From Iodidimonas nitroreducens (GTDB lineage: Bacteria; Pseudomonadota; Alphaproteobacteria; Sphingomonadales; Rhodothalassiaceae): DNA of 41,009 nucleotides. Of this stretch, positions 9,281 through 17,287 are shown one piece after another (position 1 is the stretch's first letter; each line of letters starts with the position of its first letter). The translations under genes and the position numbers were made by a program. The notes below the pieces were generated by a model. The model did no database searches, was not told where the DNA came from, and was given only the letters and a program-made list of their open reading frames with translations. The stretch is from NCBI RefSeq assembly GCF_008579165.1, contig NZ_BKCN01000022.1; one strand, written 5' to 3'.

Positions 9281-10388
9281 ACCCGTGGCTTCATCGCCTG
9301 CGCAATCGGCTTTTAGCCAGTCGCCGCTTTCGTTTTCAGGCAGCGCGCTTTCCCCTCACCCGGCCGATTGCCCGCAAAAGGGCGGCGGCGCTTTTCGATC
9401 TGTGCGCGGGCTTTGTTTATTCCCAGATTCTGGCGGCTTTGGTCGCCCTTGATCTGTTTGAGCAATTGGCGGATGGCCCGGTGTCGCTGCAGGCGCTGGC
9501 CCGCGCCAATGGGCTTGAGATCGAAGCCGCCCGGCGGCTTTTGGATGCCGGGGCTGCCCTTGATCTGATTGATCGGGTTGAGGGTGAGTCTTATGCTTTG
9601 GGGGGCCTGGGGGCGAGCCTTGTGGGGGATCGGGGCCTGCTGGCGATGATCGCCCATCATGATATGCTGTATCGCGATCTGGCCGATCCCGTGGCCCTGT
9701 TTCGCAATCCGCAGCACGGCACCGAACTGGGCGCTTTCTGGGCCTATGCCCAAAAGGGCGGGGGTGCGTATCACCCAAAGCCGGATGCCCAAGCGGTTGC
9801 CCGCTACAGCGCCTTGATGGCCGCATCCCAGGATATGATCGCTGAACAGGTGCTGGCCGCTTATCCCGTGCACAGGCATCAGGTGATTCTTGATGTGGGT
9901 GGGGGCGAGGGGGTGTTTTTGGCGCATGTCGCCCAAAAACCCGGGATGCCCGCTTGATCCTTTTTGATTTGCCCGATGTGGCGGCCCGGGCGCGCGATGC
10001 CCGATCCGATCTGGTGGTCGCCCAAAAGCTGTCTTGCGTGGGCGGTGATTTTACCCGCGATCCCTTGCCAAAGGGAGCTGATCTCATCTGTTTCGTGCGC
10101 ATTTTGCATGATCATGAAGATGCGATCGTAGAGCGGCTTTTGGCCGCCGCCTATGAAGCCCTGCCCCCGGGGGGGCGCCTTTTGCTGGCCGAGCCAATGG
10201 CCGATACAAAGGGCGCGCGGGCGATGGGCGATGCCTATTTCGGCATTTATCTGCTGGCCATGGGGCAAGGCAAACCGCGCCGGGCGGATCGCCTGAAGGC
10301 GATGCTGGCCACCGCCGGATTTAGCCAAATCGCCGAGAAAAAAACCGCTCAGCCCATGATCACCCGGCTTTTGCTGGCCCGGAAATAA
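9277..10388 (+). CDS. crtF: hydroxyneurosporene O-methyltransferase (one frameshift, apparent CTG start)
   Basis: CrtF methylates the 1-hydroxyl of the carotenoid with S-adenosylmethionine, giving the methoxy group of spheroidene or spirilloxanthin. The N-terminal region is typical: ARFPLTRPIARKRAAALFDL and GFVYSQIL (dimerisation domain), then the SAM-binding loop ILDVGGGEGVFLAHV and, after the break, ILFDLPDVA, DFTRDPLPKGAD, RILHDHED, LLLAEPMAD. The break near 9945 (GGG run) splits the SAM domain; one added G gives about 370 residues. No ATG/GTG/TTG is available: the in-frame sequence upstream of WLHRLRNRLLAS offers only CTG codons, the best at 9277 overlapping the crtE stop as CTGA, with GGAAG seven bases before. 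Confidence 0.9.
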
Positions 10389-10440
10389 TCCTCATCCTCG
10401 GGGTTTCGTGAAATATGGCATGGCCATGCGTCATATAAAG

Positions 10441-10472
10441 TTGACAAATCAAACTGTCACTTTAAACTTACA
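10441..10472 (+). promoter_or_regulatory. promoter and PpsR/CrtJ-type operator of bchCXYZ
   Basis: In the 163-bp gap between crtF and bchC, a TTGACA hexamer (10441-10446) is followed after 16 bp by TAAACT (10463-10468), a plausible sigma70 promoter. An exact TGT-N12-ACA box, TGTCACTTTAAACTTACA, occupies 10455-10472 and covers the -10 element, so a bound repressor would block polymerase. The bases are seen directly; promoter use and PpsR binding are inferred from the consensus and from known control of bchC in Rhodobacter. Confidence 0.72.
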
Positions 10473-10551
10473 CACAGAAAGCCGATTCCCTGATCAAGCC
10501 CGTGCAGGCATGGGCATCACAGCAGGAACAGGCTGAAGGAGCGAAAACAAG

Positions 10552-11511
10552 ATGGAGAGCATGGCAATCGTTCTGGAAAAACCAAAGGAGCTGGGCTTGC
10601 GGGCCCTGCCATTGGTTGATCCCAATGATGCCGATCTTGTGGTTGAAACCCGCTATAGCGGCATCAGCACCGGCACCGAACGGCTTTTGTGGAGCGGCGA
10701 CATGCCCGATTTTCCCGGCATGGGCTATCCTCTGGTGCCGGGTTATGAGTCGGTCGGCCATGTTCTGGAGGCCGGATCGGCCACCGGATATAAGGCGGGC
10801 GATGCGGTTTTCGTTCCCGGGGCCAATTGCTTTGGCGATGTCAGGGGCCTGTTTGGGGGGACCGCTTCGCATCTGGTGGTTGCCGCTGATCGCTGTATTT
10901 CCCTGAGCAAAGAGCGGGTGGGCGTCGATCTGGGGGAACAGGGCATTTTGATAGCTCTGGCCGCCACCGCCTATCATGCCATCTTCCCCAAACAGACAGC
11001 GGAACCGCTGCCCGATCTGATCATCGGGCATGGGGTTCTGGGCCGCCTGATCGCCCGGCTGGCGGTGCAGGCCGGCGGCAATCCCAAGGTATGGGAATTG
11101 GATGCGGGCCGCCGCGGGGGCGGGATGGGTTATCAGGTGGTGCATCCCGATGGTGACCCGAAAACCGATTATCACAGTATTTGCGATGTCAGCGGCGATA
11201 GCGCCATTCTGGATCGCCTGATTGCCCGGCTCGCTCCGGGCGGCATCATCAATCTGGCCGGATTCTATGCCCTGCCTTTATCCTTTTCCTTTCCCCCCGC
11301 CTTTATGCGCGAAGCCCGTTTGCGGATCGCGGCGCAATGGACGCCTGATGATCTGGCGGCGGTCATGACCCTGATTTCATCGCGGGCTTTATCCCTTGAT
11401 GATCTGATCACCCATCGGACCGACTTGCGTCAGGCCGATGATGCCTACCGGACCGCGTTCGGCGATCCGGCATGCCTTAAAATGATATTGGATTGGAGGT
11501 CCATCAGATGA
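10552..11511 (+). CDS. bchC: 3-hydroxyethyl bacteriochlorophyllide a dehydrogenase
   Basis: BchC oxidises the 3-hydroxyethyl group of bacteriochlorophyllide to the acetyl group of bacteriochlorophyll a. The 319-residue intact frame has the medium-chain dehydrogenase-like layout: ETRYSGISTGTERLLWSGDMP near the start, PLVPGYESVGHV, a G-rich nucleotide loop IIGHGVLGRLIARL, and FAY-type end region. GAAGGAG lies about ten bases before the ATG at 10552; a second ATG three codons on is an alternative. Its TGA overlaps the bchX ATG as ATGA, coupling the two. The gene follows a clear PpsR-type box, and starts the bchCXYZ-puf superoperon. Confidence 0.94.
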   Translation: MESMAIVLEKPKELGLRALPLVDPNDADLVVETRYSGISTGTERLLWSGDMPDFPGMGYPLVPGYESVGHVLEAGSATGYKAGDAVFVPGANCFGDVRGLFGGTASHLVVAADRCISLSKERVGVDLGEQGILIALAATAYHAIFPKQTAEPLPDLIIGHGVLGRLIARLAVQAGGNPKVWELDAGRRGGGMGYQVVHPDGDPKTDYHSICDVSGDSAILDRLIARLAPGGIINLAGFYALPLSFSFPPAFMREARLRIAAQWTPDDLAAVMTLISSRALSLDDLITHRTDLRQADDAYRTAFGDPACLKMILDWRSIR

Positions 11512-12470
11512 GCCCGCTCGATAGTTTTCACGAGTCCGAGCCGCCGGTGGGAAACCGTTCGGATAAAAAAACCCAGGTGATTGCCATTTATGGCAAGGGT
11601 GGAATCGGCAAGAGTTTTACCCTTGCCAATCTGTCTTATATGATGGCGCAGCAGGGCAAACGGGTTTTGCTGATTGGCTGCGATCCCAAAAGCGATACCA
11701 CATCACTGCTCTTTGGCGGACGAAGCTGCCCCACCATCATTGAAACATCGTCAAAGAAAAAGCTGGCTGGCGAAGATGTGGCCATCGGCGATGTGTGCTT
11801 CATGCGCGATGGGGTTTTTGCCATGGAATTGGGCGGCCCCGAAGTGGGGCGCGGCTGTGGCGGACGCGGCATCATTCATGGGTTCGAGCTTTTGGAAAAG
11901 CTGGGATTTCATGAATGGGATTTCGATTATGTGCTGCTCGATTTTCTGGGGGATGTGGTGTGCGGCGGCTTTGGCCTGCCGATTGCCCGGGATCTGTGCC
12001 AGAAGGTGATCGTGGTGGCCTCCAATGATCTGCAATCCCTTTATGTGGCCAATAATGTGTGCTCGGCGGTGGATTATTTCCGCAATCTGGGCGGCAATGT
12101 GGGGGTCGCGGGGTTGGTCATCAATAAGGATGATGGCACCGGCGAAGCGCAGGCTTTTGCCGAAACCGTTGGCATTCCGGTTCTCGCCGCCATTCCTCAG
12201 GATGAGGATATCCGCCGTAAATCGGCCAATTATCAGATCGTTGGCAAGCCCGGCGGCCCCTGGGCTTCCTTGTTTGAAGATCTGGCCGAGCAGGCGGCAT
12301 CGGCGCGGCCGCTTCGCCCCACGCCTTTGGATCAGGATGGCCTTCTTGACCTGTTTTCCGCCGATAGCGTTGGCCGCGATGTGGTGCTGAAGCCTGCAAC
12401 CCTTGCCGATATGTGCGGCGGCGAAGTGAAAATCAAACCCTCGCTGGAGGTGATTTATGAAAAAGTCTGA
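11508..12470 (+). CDS. bchX: chlorophyllide a reductase iron protein
   Basis: BchX is the nitrogenase-Fe-protein-like ATPase dimer that hands electrons to BchYZ for reduction of the C7-C8 bond of chlorophyllide a. The 320-residue frame is intact. The P-loop is YGKGGIGKSFT (about residues 28-38), Switch-type GCDPKSDTT follows, and the two cysteines that ligate the interdimer 4Fe-4S cluster lie in GRGCGGRG and DVVCGGFG. The start ATG overlaps the bchC stop and has GGAGGT eight bases upstream. An in-frame TTG at 11493 is not needed. It overlaps bchY by 14 bp. Confidence 0.97.
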   Translation: MSPLDSFHESEPPVGNRSDKKTQVIAIYGKGGIGKSFTLANLSYMMAQQGKRVLLIGCDPKSDTTSLLFGGRSCPTIIETSSKKKLAGEDVAIGDVCFMRDGVFAMELGGPEVGRGCGGRGIIHGFELLEKLGFHEWDFDYVLLDFLGDVVCGGFGLPIARDLCQKVIVVASNDLQSLYVANNVCSAVDYFRNLGGNVGVAGLVINKDDGTGEAQAFAETVGIPVLAAIPQDEDIRRKSANYQIVGKPGGPWASLFEDLAEQAASARPLRPTPLDQDGLLDLFSADSVGRDVVLKPATLADMCGGEVKIKPSLEVIYEKV

Positions 12471-14010
12471 TCCGGCAGGCCCGGGCGGACTGGCTCAGAT
12501 CGATCCGCCCCCGGCTAAGTCTGAAGACCCGGCAGCCGAGGCATCATGCCATAATGGTGCTGAAAAAATGCGGGCAAAAGCAAAGGCGGCGGGCAACAGC
12601 GCCGTGCTTGAACGCTATGCCGCCGATTATCCGGCTGGCCCTCATGATAAGCCCCAAAGCATGTGCCCGGCTTTTGGCAGCCTGCGGGTGGGTTTGCGGA
12701 TGCGGCGTACGGCCACGGTTTTATCCGGCTCGGCCTGCTGTGTTTATGGGCTGACCTTCACATCGCATTTTTACGGGGCCCGGCGCACCGTGGGTTATGT
12801 GCCGTTCAATTCGGAAACGCTGGTCACCGGCAAGCTTTTTGAAGATATCAAGGACGCCGTCCACGATCTCGCCGATCCGGCGCTTTATGATACCATCATC
12901 GTCACCAATTTATGTGTGCCCACGGCTTCGGGCGTGCCTTTGCGCCTGCTGCCCAAATCGATCAATGGCGTGCGGGTGGTGGGGATCGATGTTCCCGGTT
13001 TTGGGGTGCCCACCCATGCCGAGGCCAAGGATGTGCTGGCCGGGGCCATGCTTGCTTATGCCCGCGCCGAAATCATGAGCGGGCCGGTACAGTCCCCGGA
13101 AAGTCGCCGCGAAGATCTGCCCACCATCACCTTGCTGGGCGAGATGTTTCCCGTTGATCCTATGAGCATCAATCAATTGCTTGAACCCATGGGGCTGGCC
13201 GCCGGACCGGTGGTGCCAACGCGAGAATGGCGGGAATTATACAGCGCCCTCGATTGCGCGGCGGTGGCCGCCATTCATCCCTTTTACACGGCTTCGGTGC
13301 GCGAGTTTGAAGCCGCTGGCCGCCCGGTATTCGGTTCGGCCCCGGTGGGTGTGGATGGCACGGCCGCCTGGCTTGAAGCGGCTGCGGGTCTGTGCGGGAT
13401 TGCGCCGGATAAACTGGCGCAGGCGCAAAACAAGGCCTTGCCCGCGATCCGTGCGGCTTTGGCCGATCATCCCATCAAGGGCCGGATCACCCTTTCGGGC
13501 TATGAGGGATCGGAATTGCTGGTTGCCCGCCTGCTGATCGAAAGCGGGGCCGATGTGCGCTATGTGGGCACGGCCTGCCCGCGCACGCCCTGGTCGGATG
13601 ATGATCGCGATTGGCTGCTGGCAAAGGGTGTTGAGATTGGCTATCGCGCTTCATTGGAGCAGGATCTGGCGGCCATGGAGGCTTTTGAACCGGATCTCGC
13701 CATCGGGACCACCCCGGTGGTGCAAAAAGCCAAAGAGCGCGGCATTCCCGCCCTTTATTTCACCAATCTCATCTCGGCCCGGCCATTGATGGGCCCGGCG
13801 GGGGCAGGATCGCTGGCGCAGGTGGTGACGGGGGCCATGGGGAATAAGGATCGCTTCGATGTGATGGAGCGGTTTTTTGAAGGTGTGGGCACTGGCCATG
13901 CCGCAGGCATCTGGGAAGATACCCCCCGCCTGCCCGCCAAAGCCGCGCCATCCAAAGCAAAGCCGGCCGAGCGGACCACCGGCAGCATCATCGATGCGGA
14001 GGTGGGCTGA
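12457..14010 (+). CDS. bchY: chlorophyllide a reductase subunit Y
   Basis: BchY forms with BchZ the catalytic component of chlorophyllide a reductase, resembling nitrogenase MoFe subunits. The 517-residue frame is intact. Cysteines that can bind the shared Fe-S cluster are at MCPAFG (about 70), SACCVYGL (about 94-95) and TNLCVPTA (about 150). The first 60 residues are a Pro/Ala/Lys-rich leader typical of BchY, and the last 30 residues are again Lys/Ala-rich. It starts inside bchX (14-bp overlap) and its TGA shares an A with the bchZ ATG, so the three subunits are translated together. Confidence 0.97.
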   Translation: MKKSDPAGPGGLAQIDPPPAKSEDPAAEASCHNGAEKMRAKAKAAGNSAVLERYAADYPAGPHDKPQSMCPAFGSLRVGLRMRRTATVLSGSACCVYGLTFTSHFYGARRTVGYVPFNSETLVTGKLFEDIKDAVHDLADPALYDTIIVTNLCVPTASGVPLRLLPKSINGVRVVGIDVPGFGVPTHAEAKDVLAGAMLAYARAEIMSGPVQSPESRREDLPTITLLGEMFPVDPMSINQLLEPMGLAAGPVVPTREWRELYSALDCAAVAAIHPFYTASVREFEAAGRPVFGSAPVGVDGTAAWLEAAAGLCGIAPDKLAQAQNKALPAIRAALADHPIKGRITLSGYEGSELLVARLLIESGADVRYVGTACPRTPWSDDDRDWLLAKGVEIGYRASLEQDLAAMEAFEPDLAIGTTPVVQKAKERGIPALYFTNLISARPLMGPAGAGSLAQVVTGAMGNKDRFDVMERFFEGVGTGHAAGIWEDTPRLPAKAAPSKAKPAERTTGSIIDAEVG

Positions 14011-15461
14011 TGCTTGTTCTCGATCATGATCGCGCGGGCGGCTATTGGGGCTCGGTTTATGTTTTTTCTGCGATCAAGGGATTGCAGGTGATCATTGATG
14101 GCCCGGTGGGCTGTGAAAATCTGCCCGTCACATCGGTTTTGCATTATACCGATGCCCTGCCGCCCCATGAATTGCCCATCGTTGTCACCGGTTTGGGCGA
14201 AGATGAGCTTGGCCAGCATGGCACCGAAGATGCGATGCGCCGGGCCCATAAAACCCTTGATCCCGATCAGCCTGCGGTGGTGGTGACCGGCTCGATTGCC
14301 GAGATGATCGGCGGCGGGGTGACTCCCCAAGGCACCAATATTCAAAGATTTTTGCCGCGCACCATCGATGAGGATCAGTGGCAGAGCGCGGATCGCGCGA
14401 TGAACTGGCTGTGGACCCAATATGGCGCGAAGGGCGGCAAGATGCCCAAGCCCAAAAAACGCGCCGAGGGGGATAAGCCCAAAGTCAATATCATCGGCCC
14501 GATCTATGGCAGCTTCAATATGCCATCGGATCTGGCGGAAATCCGCCGCCTTGTTGAAGGCATCGGGGCCGAGGTTTCGATGGTGTTCCCGCTGGGTTCG
14601 CATCTGTCGGATGTGAAGCGGCTGGTGGATGCGGATGTCAATATCTGTCTTTATCGCGAATTTGGCCGCCTGTTGTGTGAATCCCTTGAAAAGCCCTATT
14701 TGCAGGCACCCATCGGCCTGCACAGCACCAGCAAATTTCTTCGAACTTTGGGGGAATTGCTCGGTCTTGATCCCGAACCCTTCATCACTCGTGAAAAGAA
14801 CACGACCCTGAAGCCGATCTGGGATTTGTGGCGGTCGGTGACCCAGGATTTTTTTGCCACCGCCAATTTCGGCATTGTCGCCACCGATACCTATAGCCGG
14901 GGCGTGCGCAATTTCCTTGAAGAGGAAATGGGCCTGCCCTGCTGCTTCAGTTTTTCAAGGGTGGCCGGGCAAAAGCCCGATAATGCCGCCGTGCGCGAAG
15001 CGATTGCCCGCACCGCTCCGGTGATGGTGTTCGGCAGCTATAATGAACGCATGTATATCGCCGAGCGGGGCGGACGGTCGGCCTATATTCCGGCGTCTTT
15101 TCCCGGCGGGATCATCCGGCGGCATACCGGCACGCCTTTCATGGGATATTCCGGTGCCTGCTATCTGGTGCAGGAAGTCTGCAACGCATTGTTTGATGTG
15201 CTGTTTCATATTCTGCCTTTGGCCAAGGATATGGATGGCGGCACCCCAACTCCGGCCAAGCTGCGGAAAAATGTGGATTGGGAACAGGAAGCCCGCGCCC
15301 TGCTCGATAGCCTGGTGGCGGAACATTCCGTGCTGACCCGCATATCGGCAGCCCGCCGTTTGCGCGATGTGGCCGAAAGGCTGTGTCGGGAACAGGGTGA
15401 TGAGCAGGTGACGGTCGAGACCGTTTTGAGTGCGAAAACACAGATGTCCGGCGCTTTTTAA
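14010..15461 (+). CDS. bchZ: chlorophyllide a reductase subunit Z
   Basis: BchZ is the partner of BchY in the catalytic tetramer reducing the B ring of chlorophyllide a. The 483-residue frame is intact and begins with LVLDHDRAGGYWGSVYVF; GPVGCENLPVTSVLHYTDALP carries the cluster cysteine, and IIGPIYGSFNMPSD and GYSGACYLVQEVCNALFDVLF are recognisable family stretches. The TGATG junction with bchY couples translation. The stop is 56 bp before pufQ; the puf operon promoter may lie inside the 3' part of bchZ as in Rhodobacter, though I could not identify it. Confidence 0.97.
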   Translation: MLVLDHDRAGGYWGSVYVFSAIKGLQVIIDGPVGCENLPVTSVLHYTDALPPHELPIVVTGLGEDELGQHGTEDAMRRAHKTLDPDQPAVVVTGSIAEMIGGGVTPQGTNIQRFLPRTIDEDQWQSADRAMNWLWTQYGAKGGKMPKPKKRAEGDKPKVNIIGPIYGSFNMPSDLAEIRRLVEGIGAEVSMVFPLGSHLSDVKRLVDADVNICLYREFGRLLCESLEKPYLQAPIGLHSTSKFLRTLGELLGLDPEPFITREKNTTLKPIWDLWRSVTQDFFATANFGIVATDTYSRGVRNFLEEEMGLPCCFSFSRVAGQKPDNAAVREAIARTAPVMVFGSYNERMYIAERGGRSAYIPASFPGGIIRRHTGTPFMGYSGACYLVQEVCNALFDVLFHILPLAKDMDGGTPTPAKLRKNVDWEQEARALLDSLVAEHSVLTRISAARRLRDVAERLCREQGDEQVTVETVLSAKTQMSGAF

Positions 15462-15517
15462 GCATTGGGCCACCGGTGCGGCATGGGCCCGCCGGAAACA
15501 GGACGAGGGAGAGTGAA

Positions 15518-15754
15518 ATGGTTGATCTAGCACAAACAGGACCGGCGGTAAGTGATGACCGACGCCGTGATGTTCTGGCCATGCGGCTCACCCTTTATGC
15601 CACCTTCTGGATATTTCTTTTGGCAGTTTTGCTTGCGCGGGTGGTTTCACCCTTTACCGCGCGAGCCCAGGAACACGGCCCCCGCCGCACGGTTTTCCGT
15701 GAGGCGCGGGAGAAAGCACTTGCGTGCATACCTTATGCTTTCATGTCGTGGTAG
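15518..15754 (+). CDS. pufQ: PufQ-like protein
   Basis: A 78-residue protein directly before pufBA with one membrane helix (about residues 26-46, LYATFWIFLLAVLLARVVSPF), a charged N-terminus and a C-terminal RTVFREAREKALACIPYAF that resembles the EAR...P..F end of PufQ. PufQ is linked to bacteriochlorophyll supply for LH1 and reaction-centre assembly. The start at 15518 follows GAGGGAGAG. Sequence similarity in this family is low, so position (between bchZ and pufB) is a main support. Confidence 0.78.
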   Translation: MVDLAQTGPAVSDDRRRDVLAMRLTLYATFWIFLLAVLLARVVSPFTARAQEHGPRRTVFREAREKALACIPYAFMSW

Positions 15755-15822
15755 GGGCGCATTTTCGGGCAATGGGATGATCGGCGCCCCGATCTTTGAC
15801 GACCCCCATCCCTTTGTCACCC

Positions 15823-15838
15823 GTGCGGATGTCCGCAC
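15823..15838 (+). other. hairpin in the pufB leader
   Basis: GTGCGGA and TCCGCAC form a perfect 7-bp inverted repeat with two bases between, 31 bp ahead of the pufB start. In the mRNA this hairpin would sit just 5' of the LH1 coding segment after the pufQ part; in Rhodobacter, 5' hairpins and RNase E cuts near pufQ-pufB set pufBA stability. The fold is seen; its role is inferred. Confidence 0.5.
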
Positions 15839-15869
15839 AAGGCTGCGGCCTTAAAAAGGAGAGAAACGA

Positions 15870-16094
15870 ATGAGTACAACACCAGGAGGCGGCTCCCTAT
15901 CGGGGCTGTCTGAAGATGAGGCGAAGGAATTTCATCGCATCTTCATGCAAAGCTTCATCCTGTTCACCGTGATTGCCATCATTGCGCATGTTCTTGTGTG
16001 GATGTGGCGTCCGTGGCTGCCCGGCGAAGGCGGATATAGTTCGCTTATGGAAGGCGCTCAGCTTGCCTTAACCGCATTGCCGATTTTCGGCTGA
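15870..16094 (+). CDS. pufB: light-harvesting LH1 beta polypeptide
   Basis: The 74-residue LH1 beta chain binds bacteriochlorophyll in the core antenna ring. The family pattern LSGLSEDEAKEFHRIFMQSF is followed by the membrane helix LFTVIAIIAHVLVWMWRPWL, in which the His of IIAH is the Mg ligand. A C-terminal extension of 20 residues follows WMWRPWL. AAGGAG lies nine bases before the ATG. The intact gene precedes pufA by 18 bp. Confidence 0.97.
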   Translation: MSTTPGGGSLSGLSEDEAKEFHRIFMQSFILFTVIAIIAHVLVWMWRPWLPGEGGYSSLMEGAQLALTALPIFG

Positions 16095-16112
16095 TCACAA
16101 GGAGGACGCATC

Positions 16113-16289
16113 ATGTGGCGCGTTTGGCTTTTATTCGATCCAAGACGGTCTTTGATCGCTTTGTTCGTGTTTTTATTCGTGCTGGCGATTTTGATTCATT
16201 TCATCTTGCTCAGCACCGATCGGTTCAACTGGATCGAAGGTCCGGCAGCTTCGGCCATGCAGGTAGCACGTATGGCGGGCTTTGCCTGA
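16113..16289 (+). CDS. pufA: light-harvesting LH1 alpha polypeptide
   Basis: A 58-residue LH1 alpha chain. It starts MWRVWLLFDPRRSL, the amphipathic N-terminus of LH1 alpha, then a helix LIALFVFLFVLAILIHFILLST whose His binds bacteriochlorophyll, then RFNWIEGPAAS. A strong AAGGAGG lies eight bases before the ATG. The stop is TGA at 16287-16289. It pairs with PufB; the next gene, pufL, starts 168 bp downstream behind two hairpins. Confidence 0.97.
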   Translation: MWRVWLLFDPRRSLIALFVFLFVLAILIHFILLSTDRFNWIEGPAASAMQVARMAGFA

Positions 16290-16320
16290 TCAAAGGATCG
16301 CAGGATCTGATCGGGTATCT

Positions 16321-16335
16321 GGCCCCAAAGGGGCC
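16321..16335 (+). other. pufA-pufL intercistronic hairpin 1
   Basis: GGCCCC-AAA-GGGGCC, a perfect 6-bp stem with a 3-base loop 31 bp after the pufA stop. There is no T-run after it, so it is more likely an mRNA 3'-end stabiliser than a full terminator. Hairpins at this place protect pufBA mRNA from 3' decay in Rhodobacter; the same role is inferred here. Confidence 0.7.
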
Positions 16336-16346
16336 GCAGAAAACGT

Positions 16347-16390
16347 CAACGGGCGGCACGGTGTGGCACAGATGTGCCCCCGGCCCGTTG
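16347..16390 (+). other. pufA-pufL intercistronic hairpin 2
   Basis: CAACGGGC (16347-16354) and GCCCGTTG (16383-16390) are perfect 8-bp complements enclosing an inner hairpin GGCACA-GA-TGTGCC (16365-16378). With hairpin 1 this gives a compact double structure after pufA. It would leave a stable pufBA transcript and a less stable pufLM part, matching the excess of LH1 over reaction centres known in purple bacteria. Confidence 0.7.
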
Positions 16391-16457
16391 CCACCCCATG
16401 AAACGGTATAAGCGAGCGTAATTGCACGATTGCTTTGACAGATCGGAGATAGCAACC

Positions 16458-17280
16458 ATGGCTTTGCTCAGTTTCGAGAGAAAATATCGCGTGCGTGGTG
16501 GAACGTTGGTTGGCGGCGATCTGTTCGACTTTTGGTTCGGACCGTTTTATGTCGGCTTTTTTGGCATCACCACCCTCTTTTTTACGGCCTTGGGAACCGC
16601 CTCATCGTTTATGGGGCGGCTTTGGGGCCCACCTGGAATTTGTGGCAGATCAGTATCGCGCCGCCGGATCTGGAATATGGCCTGGGCCTTGCCCCGCTCA
16701 AGGAAGGCGGGCTTTGGCAGGTCATCACTATTTGCGCAATCGGGTCCTTTGTTTCATGGGCTTTGCGCGAAGTGGAAATCTGCCGAAAGCTGGGGATTGG
16801 TTATCATGTGCCCATCGCCTTTGGCTTTGCCATTTTCGCTTATGTGACTTTGGTGGTTTTCAGGCCGCTTTTGCTGGGTGCCTGGGGGCATGGTTTTCCC
16901 TATGGCATTATTTCGCATCTCGATTGGGTGTCCAATGTGGGCTACCAATATCTGCACTTCCACTATAATCCCGCCCATATGATCGCCGTCAGCTTCTTTT
17001 TCGCCACGACATTTGCCCTGGCGCTGCACGGTCCCTGATCTTGTCGTCCACCAATCCGCGCAAAGGCGAACCGGTGAAAACGGCAGAGCATGAAAACACC
17101 TTTTTCCGGGATGTCATGGGATATTCCATCGGGCCGCTGGGCATTCACCGCCTGGGCCTGTTTCTGGCGCTGAGTGCGGGATTCTGGAGCGCCGTTTGCA
17201 TTGTCATCAGTGGTCCTTTCTGGACACGCGGATGGCCGGAATTCTGGGATTGGTGGCTGAAGCTGCCGGTATGGTCCTGA
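16458..17280 (+). CDS. pufL: photosynthetic reaction centre L subunit (two frameshifts)
   Basis: PufL binds, with PufM, the special pair, bacteriopheophytins and quinones of the type-2 reaction centre. Start MALLSFERKYRVRGGTL is typical; the middle, in another frame, shows GPTWNLWQISIAPPD, ALREVEICRKLGIGYH, GFPYGIISHLDWVSNVGYQY and FHYNPAHM; the end shows KTAEHENTFFRDVMGYSIG and LALSAGFWSAVCIVISGPFW. Breaks fall near 16601 (CC run) and 17034 (CCC run); one added C at each gives about 274 residues, the normal length, with all five helices. The ATG follows CGGAGATAGC. Given the strong conservation on both sides of each break, real inactivation is unlikely. Confidence 0.95.
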
Positions 17281-17287
17281 GGGGGCG

